The notes under the pieces are model-generated. The model made no database searches. It was not told where the DNA came from and saw nothing but the letters and a program-made list of their open reading frames with translations. A DNA stretch of 64,000 bases from JAEZBP01 sp963832725. GTDB lineage: Bacteria; Myxococcota_A; Polyangia; Polyangiales; Sandaracinaceae. The position numbers were made by a program, and so were the translations under genes. Position 1 is the first letter of the stretch; every line of letters begins with the position of its first letter. The DNA is taken from NCBI GenBank assembly GCA_963832725.1, contig CAWHVG010000003.1, positions 1,736,001-1,800,000 on the forward strand. The letters run 5' to 3'. This document shows, piece after piece, positions 54,271-63,136 of the stretch.

Positions 54271-55204
54271 ATGGACGACGACCGACTCGACGAGATCCTC
54301 CGCCGGCTCGACGCGCTGGAGCAGCGGGTGAGTGCGCTCCGTCTGCCCGACCACGAGGACGAGGACGAGGACGAGACCGATGAGCGCGCGTGCGCCTGCA
54401 CGTTCCAGCGCGACGAGCGCCGCATCGTGGATTCTGATCGTGCAGCTCACCGCCGAGCGCTTGCGAGCGATGCTGGGCGAGCCGCCCAACGGCGTGGCCC
54501 ACGGGCCCCCGCCGCCAGACCACCACGGCCCCTACCGCCACGGCCCGCACGAACATCACGGTCCGTACGAACATCACGGTCCGCACGAACATCACGGCCC
54601 GCACGAACACGGCCCGCACGAACACGGTCCGCACGAACACGGTCCGCACGAACACGGTCCGCACGAACACGGTCCGCACGAACACGGTCCGCACGAACAC
54701 GGTCCGCACGAACACGGTCCGCACGAACATCGCGGTCCGCACGAACATCGCGGTCCGCACGAACATCACGGTCCGCACGAACATCACGGTCCGCACGAAC
54801 ATCGCGGCCCGTGCGATGACTGCGGCCCGCGCCACCATCACGGGCATCACGGTCCGTACGAACATCGCGGCCCGTGCGATGACTGCGGCCCGCGCCACCA
54901 TCACGGGCATCACGGTCCGTACGAACATCGCGGCCCGTGCGATGACTGCGGCCCGCACAGGCATCACGGCCCGCACGGGCATCACGGCCCGCACGGGCAT
55001 CACGGTCCGTACGAACATCGCGGCCCGTGCGATGACTGCGGCCCGCACAGGCATCACGGCCCGCACGGGCATCACGGTCCGTACAGCGACTACGACCCGC
55101 ACCATCACGGCGGGCACGGGCAGCACGACCGCCATCATCATCACGAACACGCACATCACCACGAGGGCTGCCCCATCTGTGGCGGTCCCCGACACGGGTG
55201 GTGA
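54271..55204 (+). CDS. His/CDDC-repeat metal-binding protein (probable frameshift)
   Basis: Reconstructed to about 310 residues. The N-terminus (MDDDRLDEILRRLDALEQRV) forms a coiled coil, followed by an acidic patch and CACTFQRDERRIV. A frame change near GG 54429-54430 leads to IVQLTAERLRAMLGEPPNG. The rest is low complexity: about nine HGPHE units, then four GPCDDCGP blocks alternating with HHHGHHGPYE, and a CPICGGPRHGW ending. Histidine clusters plus CxxC pairs predict binding of Ni, Zn or Cu. It could be a storage or chaperone protein. No membrane or export signal is visible. The function is unknown. Confidence 0.65.
54530..55165 (+). repeat. 15/18-bp coding repeat array (HGPHE/HHGPHE, CDDC)
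   Basis: Tandem CACGGTCCGCACGAA (15 bp) and CATCACGGTCCGCACGAA (18 bp) copies are followed by higher-order units carrying GATGACTGCGGCCCG. All unit lengths are multiples of three, so the His-rich frame is kept. Copy number is likely to vary between strains. Confidence 0.85.
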
Positions 55205-55292
55205 GCGTGCACTCCCCGTCTCGCTCCACCACGGCCGCACCCGGCATCGCAGACGCCCGGCACCGGAGCGAGCTCTTCGACCTCGGCCCACG

Positions 55293-56219
55293 ATGAAGAG
55301 CGCCGGCCTCCGCGCGCTGAAGATGCCCTTACGCGAGTGGCGCGAGACGTTGCGAGAGCTCGTGCGAGAGCTCCAGCGCGACCACGTGGCCATCCTCTCG
55401 GCCGCTCTCGCCTTCTACGCGATGCTCGCGTTCTTTCCCGGCCTGATCGGGCTCGTCACCCTCTACGCGCTCTTCTTGAATCCGAGCAGCGTCGAACGAC
55501 AGCTCGTCCCCATCTCGCAGATCCTTCCACCCAGCGCGGCGGCGCTGGTCCGCGGGCAGCTCCACGACCTGGTGCTGAACGCGTCCGGCTCCCTCGGCAT
55601 CGGCCTCGTGCTCAGCCTCGCCGGCGTCCTCTGGAGCGCCTCGAGCGGCGTCAACGCCCTCTTCGAGGGGATCAACCTCGCCTACTTCGCGCGCGACACG
55701 CGCAGCTTCCTGCGCCGCCGGGCCCTCGCCATGCTCACCACGCTGAGCATCCTGGCCTTCTGCATCCTCGCGATCGCCGCCCTCGCCGTCGTGCCGCCGT
55801 TGATCGAGGCGCTCGGCGTGCCCTCCTGGATCCTCACGTTGATCGTGCGGATGCGGTGGCCGGTGTTGTTGGTGCTGCTGGTGGTCGGGCTGGCCGTGCT
55901 CTATCGCGTGGCGCCCGATCGCGAGGAGCCGGCGCTCTTCCAGTGGATCAGCCCCGGCTCGATCGTCGCCACCGCGCTCTGGCTCCTCGGATCGGTGGGC
56001 TTCAGCCAGTACGCGACCCGCTTCGGCTCCTACAACCAGACCTACGGCACCATCGGCGCCGTGATCGTGCTCCTGCTCTGGCTGTGGTTGAGCGCGTTCA
56101 GCGTGCTCTTGGGGGCGGAGCTCAACGCCATCCTGGAGCGGCGGGTCGGCCATCTGCGGCCGACGCCTCGACTCCGCCCCGACGACGAGACGAGCTGGGG
56201 GCACGCTCGTCCGCGCTGA
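55293..56219 (+). CDS. YihY/virulence factor BrkB-family membrane protein
   Basis: A 308-residue inner-membrane protein with six helices. The family pattern is clear: HVAILSAALAFYAMLAFFPG at helix 1, GVLWSASSGVNALFEGIN, and the conserved ISPGSIVATALWLLGSVGFS then YNQTYGTIGAVIVLLLWLW. Some members were once called ribonuclease BN, wrongly. The true role is unknown; transport has been proposed. ATG 55293 follows the His-rich gene. Confidence 0.9.
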   Translation: MKSAGLRALKMPLREWRETLRELVRELQRDHVAILSAALAFYAMLAFFPGLIGLVTLYALFLNPSSVERQLVPISQILPPSAAALVRGQLHDLVLNASGSLGIGLVLSLAGVLWSASSGVNALFEGINLAYFARDTRSFLRRRALAMLTTLSILAFCILAIAALAVVPPLIEALGVPSWILTLIVRMRWPVLLVLLVVGLAVLYRVAPDREEPALFQWISPGSIVATALWLLGSVGFSQYATRFGSYNQTYGTIGAVIVLLLWLWLSAFSVLLGAELNAILERRVGHLRPTPRLRPDDETSWGHARPR

Positions 56220-56297
56220 GAAGTCGGAGCGGTTGCAGAAAGCGCACGCGGGCCGTTTTTTACGCGGCCGGCCTCTGGTATCCTCGCTCGGGACGGG

Positions 56298-57404
56298 ATG
56301 GGCATGCGAGCGATCCACGGGGGACTTCGGTTGGGCGTCGGCGTCGTGCTTGCGGCGCTGCTCGCCATGAGTGGTTGCGCGTCGGGCACCGGGGCCGACG
56401 GCGGCGCGGGAGGATCGGACGGGGGTCACTTCGACTCCGGCTCGCCGCCCCAACCCGACTCGGGCCCGCCGCCCGTCGACGCGGGGCCGATGATGGACGC
56501 TCCAATGCCCATGATGGACGCGGGCGATCCCTGCACCGGCGTCACGTGCGATCCCTTTCAGTACTGCATGGGCGGCAGCTGCCTCGACTACCCCGCCTGC
56601 GCGGGCGACGGCAGCTGCGAGCGACCCGGCGACGTCTGCCAGAACCGCCGCTGTGTGCCGGGCGACGTCGACATCGACGGCGACGGCGTCCCGGCGTCGA
56701 TGGACTGCGACGAGACCGACCCGAACCGCTACCCCGGGAACACCGAAATCTGCAGCCCGATCGACGAGGACTGCGACGGCATGGTCGACGAGGGCGACCC
56801 CGCGGTGCTCTGCGAGTCCTATCCGGGCGGCGGCACGTGCATGGATCACAGCTGCGGCTGCCCGCCGGGCACCTACGATCTCGACCGCAGCGTTCCCGGC
56901 TGTGAGTGTGTGGCGGCTCCGCCGACCGACCAGGGTCTGGGCTGTGGTTCGGCCATCGACCTCGGGCAGCTCGACGACAGCGGGCAGATGCTCACCGTCA
57001 ACGGCAACGTGCTGCCGGACGATCGCGAGGTCTGGTACCAGTTCCACGCCGTCGACACGGCGGACACCTCCTGCGACAACTACTTCGTCCGCGCCCACCT
57101 GACCGACAACCCGGACGACACCTTCGAGATCACCGTCTTCCGGGGCTCGTGCGACGCGGTGGAGTGCGGCGACATGGGGTTCGCCGACTACGACTGGGCC
57201 ACGGACTTCCGCGCGAGCGTGGACGGCCGGCTCGCCGGCCAGTGCCCCTGCACCGCGCCCGGCTCGGCCAGGAACACGAACGTGAGCGTCTGTGCGGACG
57301 ACAGCGCGGACTACTTCGTGCGCATCCGCCGCAAAGCGGGCTCGACGCTCGGATGCCAGACCTACACGCTCGAGGTCAGCAACGGCGTCTACGACACGCC
57401 CTGA
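56298..57404 (+). CDS. Lipoprotein with MopE-like metal-binding motif
   Basis: A 368-residue lipoprotein: signal peptide with lipobox AMSGC, a Gly/Asp/Pro linker, an EGF-like Cys block (CTGVTCDPFQYCMGGSC), then the MopE-type motif DIDGDGVPASMDCDETDPNRY plus CSPIDEDCDGMVDEGD, known as a putative metal-binding repeat of surface proteins. The C-terminal half is a beta-rich domain with eight or so cysteines (EVWYQFHAVDTADTSCDNYF). Probably an exposed calcium- or copper-binding protein. Function unknown. Confidence 0.85.
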   Translation: MGMRAIHGGLRLGVGVVLAALLAMSGCASGTGADGGAGGSDGGHFDSGSPPQPDSGPPPVDAGPMMDAPMPMMDAGDPCTGVTCDPFQYCMGGSCLDYPACAGDGSCERPGDVCQNRRCVPGDVDIDGDGVPASMDCDETDPNRYPGNTEICSPIDEDCDGMVDEGDPAVLCESYPGGGTCMDHSCGCPPGTYDLDRSVPGCECVAAPPTDQGLGCGSAIDLGQLDDSGQMLTVNGNVLPDDREVWYQFHAVDTADTSCDNYFVRAHLTDNPDDTFEITVFRGSCDAVECGDMGFADYDWATDFRASVDGRLAGQCPCTAPGSARNTNVSVCADDSADYFVRIRRKAGSTLGCQTYTLEVSNGVYDTP

Positions 57405-57430
57405 CGGCGTATCGTCGAGGAGATGGCGCC

Positions 57431-57458
57431 CCCTCCCGCCAGCAAGGCAGCGGGAGGG
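57431..57458 (+). terminator. Perfect GC-rich hairpin after MopE-like gene
   Basis: CCCTCCCGC (57431-57439) pairs perfectly with GCGGGAGGG (57450-57458) around a 10-base loop, 27 bp after the stop codon. There is no T tract, so it may be a 3' stabilising hairpin rather than an intrinsic terminator. The rest of the 287-bp gap to the next gene shows nothing else. Confidence 0.45.
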
Positions 57459-57691
57459 CGAGATGCGCTCCAATGTCCACGCCGGGTCACGGCCCGCCGA
57501 CCTGGAGCGCGTGAACGCGTAGGTCACGAGGGGGCGCCGCGCCCTTCCACGCCCGCTCCACCACGTACCGCACGGCCCCGTGAGAGGGGCGTGCTCCGCC
57601 GTCGCGGTCTGTCGACGGGCGCGATCCGGGGCGTTGCCGTCGCCGTGCCATCGCCCCCGCGCCTCGAGCAGCAGCCCTCCCCTGGAGGCGG

Positions 57692-59474
57692 CTACTCGCT
57701 CGGCTCGGCCTGCTCCGTCACCGGCTCGAGCCAGGCATAGCCGTGGGCGCGCACCTGGTTGATGTGCAGGCCCTCGCATTCGCCGTCGTGGACGCAGCGC
57801 CGGCAGCGCAACGACTTGCTCCGGTAGCCGTCGAGGATGTAGCGGCGCGTGTAGCGGAAGATCTCGAGCCTTCCGTCGGGACGCATCATCGCCGTGTCGA
57901 GCGTAGGCGGCTCCGAGCGCGGCGTCCGGCCCAGGATGCAGGCCGGCACGCCCTCGACCGGCACGGGAGCCGTGAAGCGGCGGAAGAAGGCAGGCAGATC
58001 CTCGATGTCCAGCTCCGACGCTTCGGTCAGGCGCTCGTAGGTCGGCTGCCGGAGCGCGAGCCGGGAGGGGACCGGGTCGAGGCCCTCGACGAAGGCTGCG
58101 GTGTCGCGCGCCAGCAGGACCTCGACCTCGAACGCGGCGTCCATCGCCAAGAGCGCCTCGGCCTGCGCCGGCGTGCGGGCGGTGGCGCGGACCAGGTGCG
58201 CGCCGTCGTCGATGCGGTCTTCTTCGCCGAGCGCCTCGGCGAGCCCGGCGTAGTCGTCCAGGTCGAGCTCAATCTCGCGGGCCTCGAAGGGTGCGAGCGC
58301 GGCGCGGGCGGCGTCGAGCGAGGGAGCGCGGATCGCGAAGCGGCTCGCCCCGGCCCGCGAGACCCGCTCACTGAGCGGCACGTGCTCGAGCGTGGCGGTG
58401 GAGCCGAGGACGGGCAGGCGCGTGCGGCCGTCCTCGCCGTTCGCGCGGCGGGCGGAGGCCGGGTCACCACCGAAGACCGGCGGCAGCGAAGCCTCCCACT
58501 CGGTGTCGATGCGGACCCGCTCGAAAGCGTGCTCGTGGGTCGTCTGCTGCGCGTCCTCGAGCCGGTCACAGAGCTGCTCGAGGTAGCAGTAGCGGCAGCG
58601 GCCCGGATCGCGGCAGTCCAGCGGCTCACCGTGCTCGAGCTGCCGCGCGAACTCCTCTTTCCGGCCCCGAACCTCGTCGTTGAGCTTGTAGGGGTCCTGG
58701 ATCAGGTGCTCGTAGTCCTCGAGGTGCGGGGGCGGGAAGCGGTTCAGCCAGACGTGCACGTCCGGCCGCTCGGAGAACTCGAGCGCCGTCCGGATGTAGG
58801 GCGCCGCCTCCTCCAGGTCGTAGAAGAGCGTGTCCCGCCCCTCGGTGAACGCGCGGCCGAAGGGGACGACCTGCAAGAGGTCGAACTCGCGCACCCCCCA
58901 GCCGTAGAAGGTCTCCAACATCTCGGGGAGGACCTTCACGTTGCCGCGGTTGATGACGACGTCGACGTTCACAATCGGCCGGCCATCGTCGAGCGCCCGC
59001 CTCAACCCCGCGCTCTCCTGCTCGAACGCGCCCTTCACGCCCACGAGCGCGTCGTGGACGCGCGCGTTCGGCCCGTGCAGCGAGAAGGTGATCTCCGACA
59101 GGCCCGCCGCCATGCAGCGGTCGAGGAACTCCTGGTAGGCGAAGAGCCGTCCGTTGGTGACCGTCTCGATCTTGCCGTAGCCCGCCATCGTGCCGAGCCG
59201 GATGAAGTCGATGTAGCGGGGGTGGATGGTCGGCTCGCCTCCCGAGAGGATCAGGCGCGTCGCGCCCTTCCTGCGACCTTCCAGGATCTGATGCTTCACG
59301 TCCTCGGGGTCTCGGATACTCGCCGTCGTGCGTGTCCGAGTCGAGGCAGAAGATGCAGCGGTTGTTGCAGTCGAAGGTCAGCCGCACCCAGTTCCGCTTC
59401 TCGTGCGCGGCGTCCTCGTGCTGGGCAATCTTCGACTCGCTCACGCCGGCGGCGTGGGTCTCCTCGGTGAGCAT
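57692..59474 (-). CDS. Radical SAM protein with auxiliary Cys motifs (one frameshift)
   Basis: About 593 residues. The SAM cluster motif CNNRCIFCLDSDTHDGEY (~36) is followed, in another frame, by LILSGGEPTIHPRYIDFI, ITFSLHGPNARVHDALVG and VNVDVVINRGN. The join is at GGGG 59306-59309: dropping one base gives YPRPEDVKHQ. A first auxiliary Cys set is CRDPGRCRYCYLEQLCD (~305), and a second CRRCVHDGECEGLHINQVRA (~560) closes the protein. The ~220 residues between them look like a second, degenerate barrel. The substrate is unknown. Its start faces a divergent lipoprotein gene. Confidence 0.82.
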
Positions 59475-59689
59475 TGCCCCCACTCTAGCAGTCCGTGGAA
59501 GAACCTCGCTACTCGGCTTTCGGGCGGGACGACTCGTCGTCGGGCCCGTCCCCCCCGCAAAATGGGAGCCAGTAGGGCGGCGGGCTGACCACGGCCGCGC
59601 GCCCCGTCACCCTTCGCGGAGCCACCTTGTACCCGCGCTACCGACGGCCTACGGACTCGTATCGGGCCCTTTTTTCCCAGCGAGGTCGC

Positions 59690-60706
59690 ATGAGAGCGTT
59701 TTCGGTCGTCGCCGTCTCCCTTCTGCTCGCGCTGGGCTGTGGCACTTCGCCCGAGACGGGCGAGCCCGCGGCGCCGACGACGGCGGGGAGTGAGCGACCG
59801 CCGCTGGACTGGGCGCTGCTCTTGCCGATCGAGACGGAAGGCCTCTTCCAGATCGACCTCGCTCGGATGCGCCGCTCGCCCTACCGCGACTCCTTCGAGC
59901 CCGTCCTGAACGAGCTCGTGGGCGAGGTGACCGAAGCGCCGATGCAGAACGCGCTGCACGGGCTCATGGAGCGCACCAATCTCGTGCTCATCGCGATGGT
60001 CCCCTCCGAGCCGGAGGACGAGATCGTGATGCTGACGCGCGGCCGCTACCGTCCGGACGAGCTCGCGCAGCTCGACGCCGCGGCGCCCGAGCACCACTCC
60101 CGCGTGGTCGACGTCTTGGGCCACCAGGTGTGGGTCGGGGAGGACGACAATCCGACGGCGATGACCCAGCTGCGGCCCAACACCCTCGCGCTGACCGGGA
60201 GCGTCGACCGGCTGGAGCGCCTGATCGCCCGCACACGCATGGCCCCAGCCACACGCCGCTGGCCGTCCGGGCTGCGCGACGTGGTGGAAGCGACGAACCT
60301 GGAGGACTCCACCTTCGGACTCGCGCTGGCCCACCGGCGCATCGGCGGCGAGCGCGGTCGACCGGTGGAGATGACCCTCGCCGGCACGGCGGACGCCGAC
60401 GGGCCGCTCGACATCAGCGTGGTGGTGGAGCTCGGCAATCCGACGCTGGCCGCCGCCACCACCATGTTCTTCGAGGGGCTCGTCCGGGAGCTCTCGGAGC
60501 GCGGCGGCGGCGAGTCCTTCGCCCTCGGGCAACTCGCGGACCTCGCGCACATCGAAGCCGTCGGGTCGCGCGTGCAGGGCTCGGTGCACGCCCCGCCGGA
60601 CACCGCGGCGCAGCTCGTTCCCGGGCTGATGGGGCTGTTGCGGGACTCGCTCGTCGAGCCGGAGCAGACGCCGAACGTCATCTCCCCGATGCCGACGCCG
60701 CTCTGA
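59690..60706 (+). CDS. Unknown lipoprotein
   Basis: A 338-residue predicted lipoprotein (MRAFSVVAVSLLLALGCGTS, lipobox ALGC). The mature part has alternating strands and helices (LPIETEGLFQIDLARMRRSP, MLTRGRYRPDELAQL, LALTGSVDRLERLI, GSVHAPPDTAAQLVPG) that suggest a repeated alpha/beta fold like that of myxobacterial proteins annotated only as hypothetical. No catalytic motif is seen. It is monocistronic, divergent from the radical SAM gene. Confidence 0.72.
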   Translation: MRAFSVVAVSLLLALGCGTSPETGEPAAPTTAGSERPPLDWALLLPIETEGLFQIDLARMRRSPYRDSFEPVLNELVGEVTEAPMQNALHGLMERTNLVLIAMVPSEPEDEIVMLTRGRYRPDELAQLDAAAPEHHSRVVDVLGHQVWVGEDDNPTAMTQLRPNTLALTGSVDRLERLIARTRMAPATRRWPSGLRDVVEATNLEDSTFGLALAHRRIGGERGRPVEMTLAGTADADGPLDISVVVELGNPTLAAATTMFFEGLVRELSERGGGESFALGQLADLAHIEAVGSRVQGSVHAPPDTAAQLVPGLMGLLRDSLVEPEQTPNVISPMPTPL

Positions 60707-60975
60707 ACGATCCGCGGCGCTGCGCGACGCCGGCCGAATCGAAACGCCTCGCTCGGCGCCCACCTTCGCTCGTCGTACGCGGCTGGCGCAGGCGCGGACT
60801 GTTATCCCGGATTATTCGCGATCTCGCCCCTCCCGAATCCTGGTGCTTCCACGAGCGTTCCCGTCACCCTACGAAATGCGGCCTGTATTCCTCCGGGCGC
60901 CGGAAAGGCTCGTGAAACCGAACCCCTTCGGGATCCTCGGACGTCCTCGTGAACAATCCGGGCTAGAGTGTCGGG

Positions 60976-62364
60976 ATGGGTCGGGTCCTCGTCGTTCATC
61001 CGCCGGTCACGATCGCGCGGGACTGGATCGACTATCCGTACCTGGCGGACCTCGGCGCGGTGCAGCTCGCCGGCGAGCTCCGCGAGGCGGGCCACGAGGT
61101 CTCGCTGATCGACGCCTACGCGCTCTCGGGCGCGACGCTCTACTGGCGCCGGGACGGCCGCGGGCACCTCGGCGCCTCGGTCGACGAGGTGCTCCGCGCG
61201 GTCGAGGCGACCTCCCCCGAGCTGGTGGTGGTCGCCATCACCCCCTTTCACCGGCCACCGCGGCGCGACGACGTCCTGGGCGCGCTGCTCCGCGGGATCC
61301 GCAGCATCCACCCGGACGCGCCGCGGATCCTCGCGGACTGCTACCAGAGCGGTCAGCACTACATCGAGACGGCAACGCTCCTCGACGCCTACCCGGAGGC
61401 GAATGCGTGGGTGAAGTACGAGGCCGAGCTCGCCGTCCCCGCGCTCGTTCGCGCGTGGCTCGAGGACGGGGAGCGGCCGCGCGGGGTGATCCGGGGTGAA
61501 GGTCCGGCGTCGCTGGACGCGCTGGCGCTCCCGGCCTGGGAGCTCTTGGACCTGAGCGCGCGCGACCGCTTCTGTGCCCGCGTGGTCGCCCGCTCCGGTC
61601 GCCCCGACTGGCAGTTCCCGATCGACGGGAGGACGCTGCCGGTGATCACCTCCCGCGGCTGCCCCTTTCGCTGCGCGCATTGCAGCAGCAACCCGGGGCT
61701 GGCACCCGGCGCGCCCAAGACGCAGCGCCGCCACGGCGAGGCCCACCTGGCGCGGCTGCTCGGCGCGCTGGTCGAGCGCCACGGCGCCACGCGCGTCGCC
61801 ATCCTGGACGAGTTGGTCAACGTCAACGCGGGCCACTTCAATCGCGTTCTCGCCCGGATCGAGGCGCTGGACGCCCGTGTGGAGGTGCCGAACGGGTTCC
61901 GCGCCGACTACCTCTCCCGCGCGCACCTCGAACGCCTGCGGGATCGCATCACCACCGTCAGCGTCAGCGCCGAGAGCGGCGCGCCGCGGGTGCTGGACCA
62001 CGTGGTGGGCAAGCAGCTCGACCTGGCGGCGATCGAACGGGTCGCCCGCGAGGCGAGCGAGGTCGGCGTCCCGCTCATGGTGCACTGGATCATCGGCCTG
62101 CCCGGCGAGACGCTGGACGAAGTCGAGCGCACGCTCGAGACGGCCCTCTCGCTGCACCGGCGCTTCGGCGCCTGGCCGGCGGTGCAGTTCGCGACGCCGC
62201 TGCCGGGCACGCGCCTGGCGCAGGGCCGCACGCTGCCTGTGGTGGACGACTGGGGCCCCTGCTTCCAGACCGCGCCCACCCAGCCCGGCGCGGTGGACGC
62301 GGCGGCGCTTCGCAACGCCCGCCGGGCGTTCGAGCAGCGGCTGCAGCCATCGAGCCGCTCGTGA
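60976..62364 (+). CDS. B12-binding-domain radical SAM protein
   Basis: A 462-residue protein of the BchE-like layout. Residues ~1-150 form a cobalamin-binding Rossmann domain (VLVVHPPVTIARDWIDYPYL, LAGELREAGHEVSLID), though without a DxHxxG lower-ligand motif. The radical SAM domain has TSRGCPFRCAHCSSNP (~226), ILDELVNVNAGHFNRVL, VSVSAESGAPRVLDHVV and HWIIGLPGETLDEVERT. Such enzymes do methylations, ring contractions or C-C bond chemistry on unknown substrates. It is followed after 42 bp by the radical SAM-like gene below, probably in one operon. Confidence 0.9.
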   Translation: MGRVLVVHPPVTIARDWIDYPYLADLGAVQLAGELREAGHEVSLIDAYALSGATLYWRRDGRGHLGASVDEVLRAVEATSPELVVVAITPFHRPPRRDDVLGALLRGIRSIHPDAPRILADCYQSGQHYIETATLLDAYPEANAWVKYEAELAVPALVRAWLEDGERPRGVIRGEGPASLDALALPAWELLDLSARDRFCARVVARSGRPDWQFPIDGRTLPVITSRGCPFRCAHCSSNPGLAPGAPKTQRRHGEAHLARLLGALVERHGATRVAILDELVNVNAGHFNRVLARIEALDARVEVPNGFRADYLSRAHLERLRDRITTVSVSAESGAPRVLDHVVGKQLDLAAIERVAREASEVGVPLMVHWIIGLPGETLDEVERTLETALSLHRRFGAWPAVQFATPLPGTRLAQGRTLPVVDDWGPCFQTAPTQPGAVDAAALRNARRAFEQRLQPSSRS

Positions 62365-62406
62365 TCGGCCGGTGCGCGCCGTCGACTCTGGTGTAGCGTT
62401 CCCCTC

Positions 62407-63123
62407 GTGAGTCGGGCACCGGACACTGCGCACCTCGTTTGGGATGGCAGCGCCGAGAGCTGGCCGGCGCTGCTCGAACGCGCGCCGGCGGGGGTGGCGT
62501 TCGAGCGGCCGCCGACCGGTGCGCGCTTGGCAGAAGCGGCCGGCGCCGGAGTGCGCGAGAGCCTCTTCTGGCTCCACGGCCCCACGCCCGAGGTCCACGA
62601 CTGGCACACGGAGCCCGGATCGTTTCAGGCCACGCTGCGGGCCGTCGCCGCCGCCCGGAGCCACGGCATGACGGTGGCGGTCGCGTCGCGGATCTCGCGG
62701 AGCAACGCCCGGGTGCTGGTGGGGATGCCCGGCCTGCTCGAGAGCGCGGGCGTCGCGCTGTGGGCGTTGCTGTGGCCGCGGGGCTCGGAGGACCCACTCT
62801 TCACGGCCCGGGTCCCTCGGCTCGGGCTCGGTCTCCCGCCCGCGCTCGCCGCCATCGACCGCGCGCGACGCCTCGGCCTCGACGCGCGGCCAATCGGCGC
62901 GCCGCTCTGCGCGCTCGGCCCCTTCGCGGTCCGCGCGCTGCCGTCCGCTCCTCGCAGCTACGCGGGCCGCTGCCAGCCCTGCGCGGCCCGGGCGCGCTGC
63001 CCCGGCGTGGACGCGGCGTACCTCTCACGCTTCGGCGAGGGCGAGCTGCGGACCTTGGAGAGGGCCGCGGAGGCCAGCGACGGGTCCGGGTTGGCCGCGC
63101 TGGCGACCAGCGTCGACCGCTGA
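62407..63123 (+). CDS. Radical SAM-like protein without cluster motif
   Basis: A 238-residue protein (GTG start). From residue ~50 it follows the second half of a radical SAM barrel: LFWLHGPTPEVHDWHTEPGS, ATLRAVAAARSHGMTVAV, SRSNARVLVGMPGLLESAG. It then has an auxiliary-type Cys set (CQPCAARARCPGVDAAYLSR) and FGEGEL. The N-terminal CxxxCxxC and GGEP regions are absent, and no upstream frame supplies them. The SLHGP-like motif resembles that of the gene at 57692. It is probably a non-catalytic partner of the B12-radical SAM protein encoded just upstream. Confidence 0.68.
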   Translation: MSRAPDTAHLVWDGSAESWPALLERAPAGVAFERPPTGARLAEAAGAGVRESLFWLHGPTPEVHDWHTEPGSFQATLRAVAAARSHGMTVAVASRISRSNARVLVGMPGLLESAGVALWALLWPRGSEDPLFTARVPRLGLGLPPALAAIDRARRLGLDARPIGAPLCALGPFAVRALPSAPRSYAGRCQPCAARARCPGVDAAYLSRFGEGELRTLERAAEASDGSGLAALATSVDR

Positions 63124-63136
63124 GACCGAGCAGCGG

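Noticed and set aside
54257..55393. Minus-strand VRTVMFVRAV repeat membrane-like protein
   Set aside because: It is the reverse reading of the His-rich repeat; the plus frame has the CDDC blocks, CPICGG ending and a coiled-coil start.
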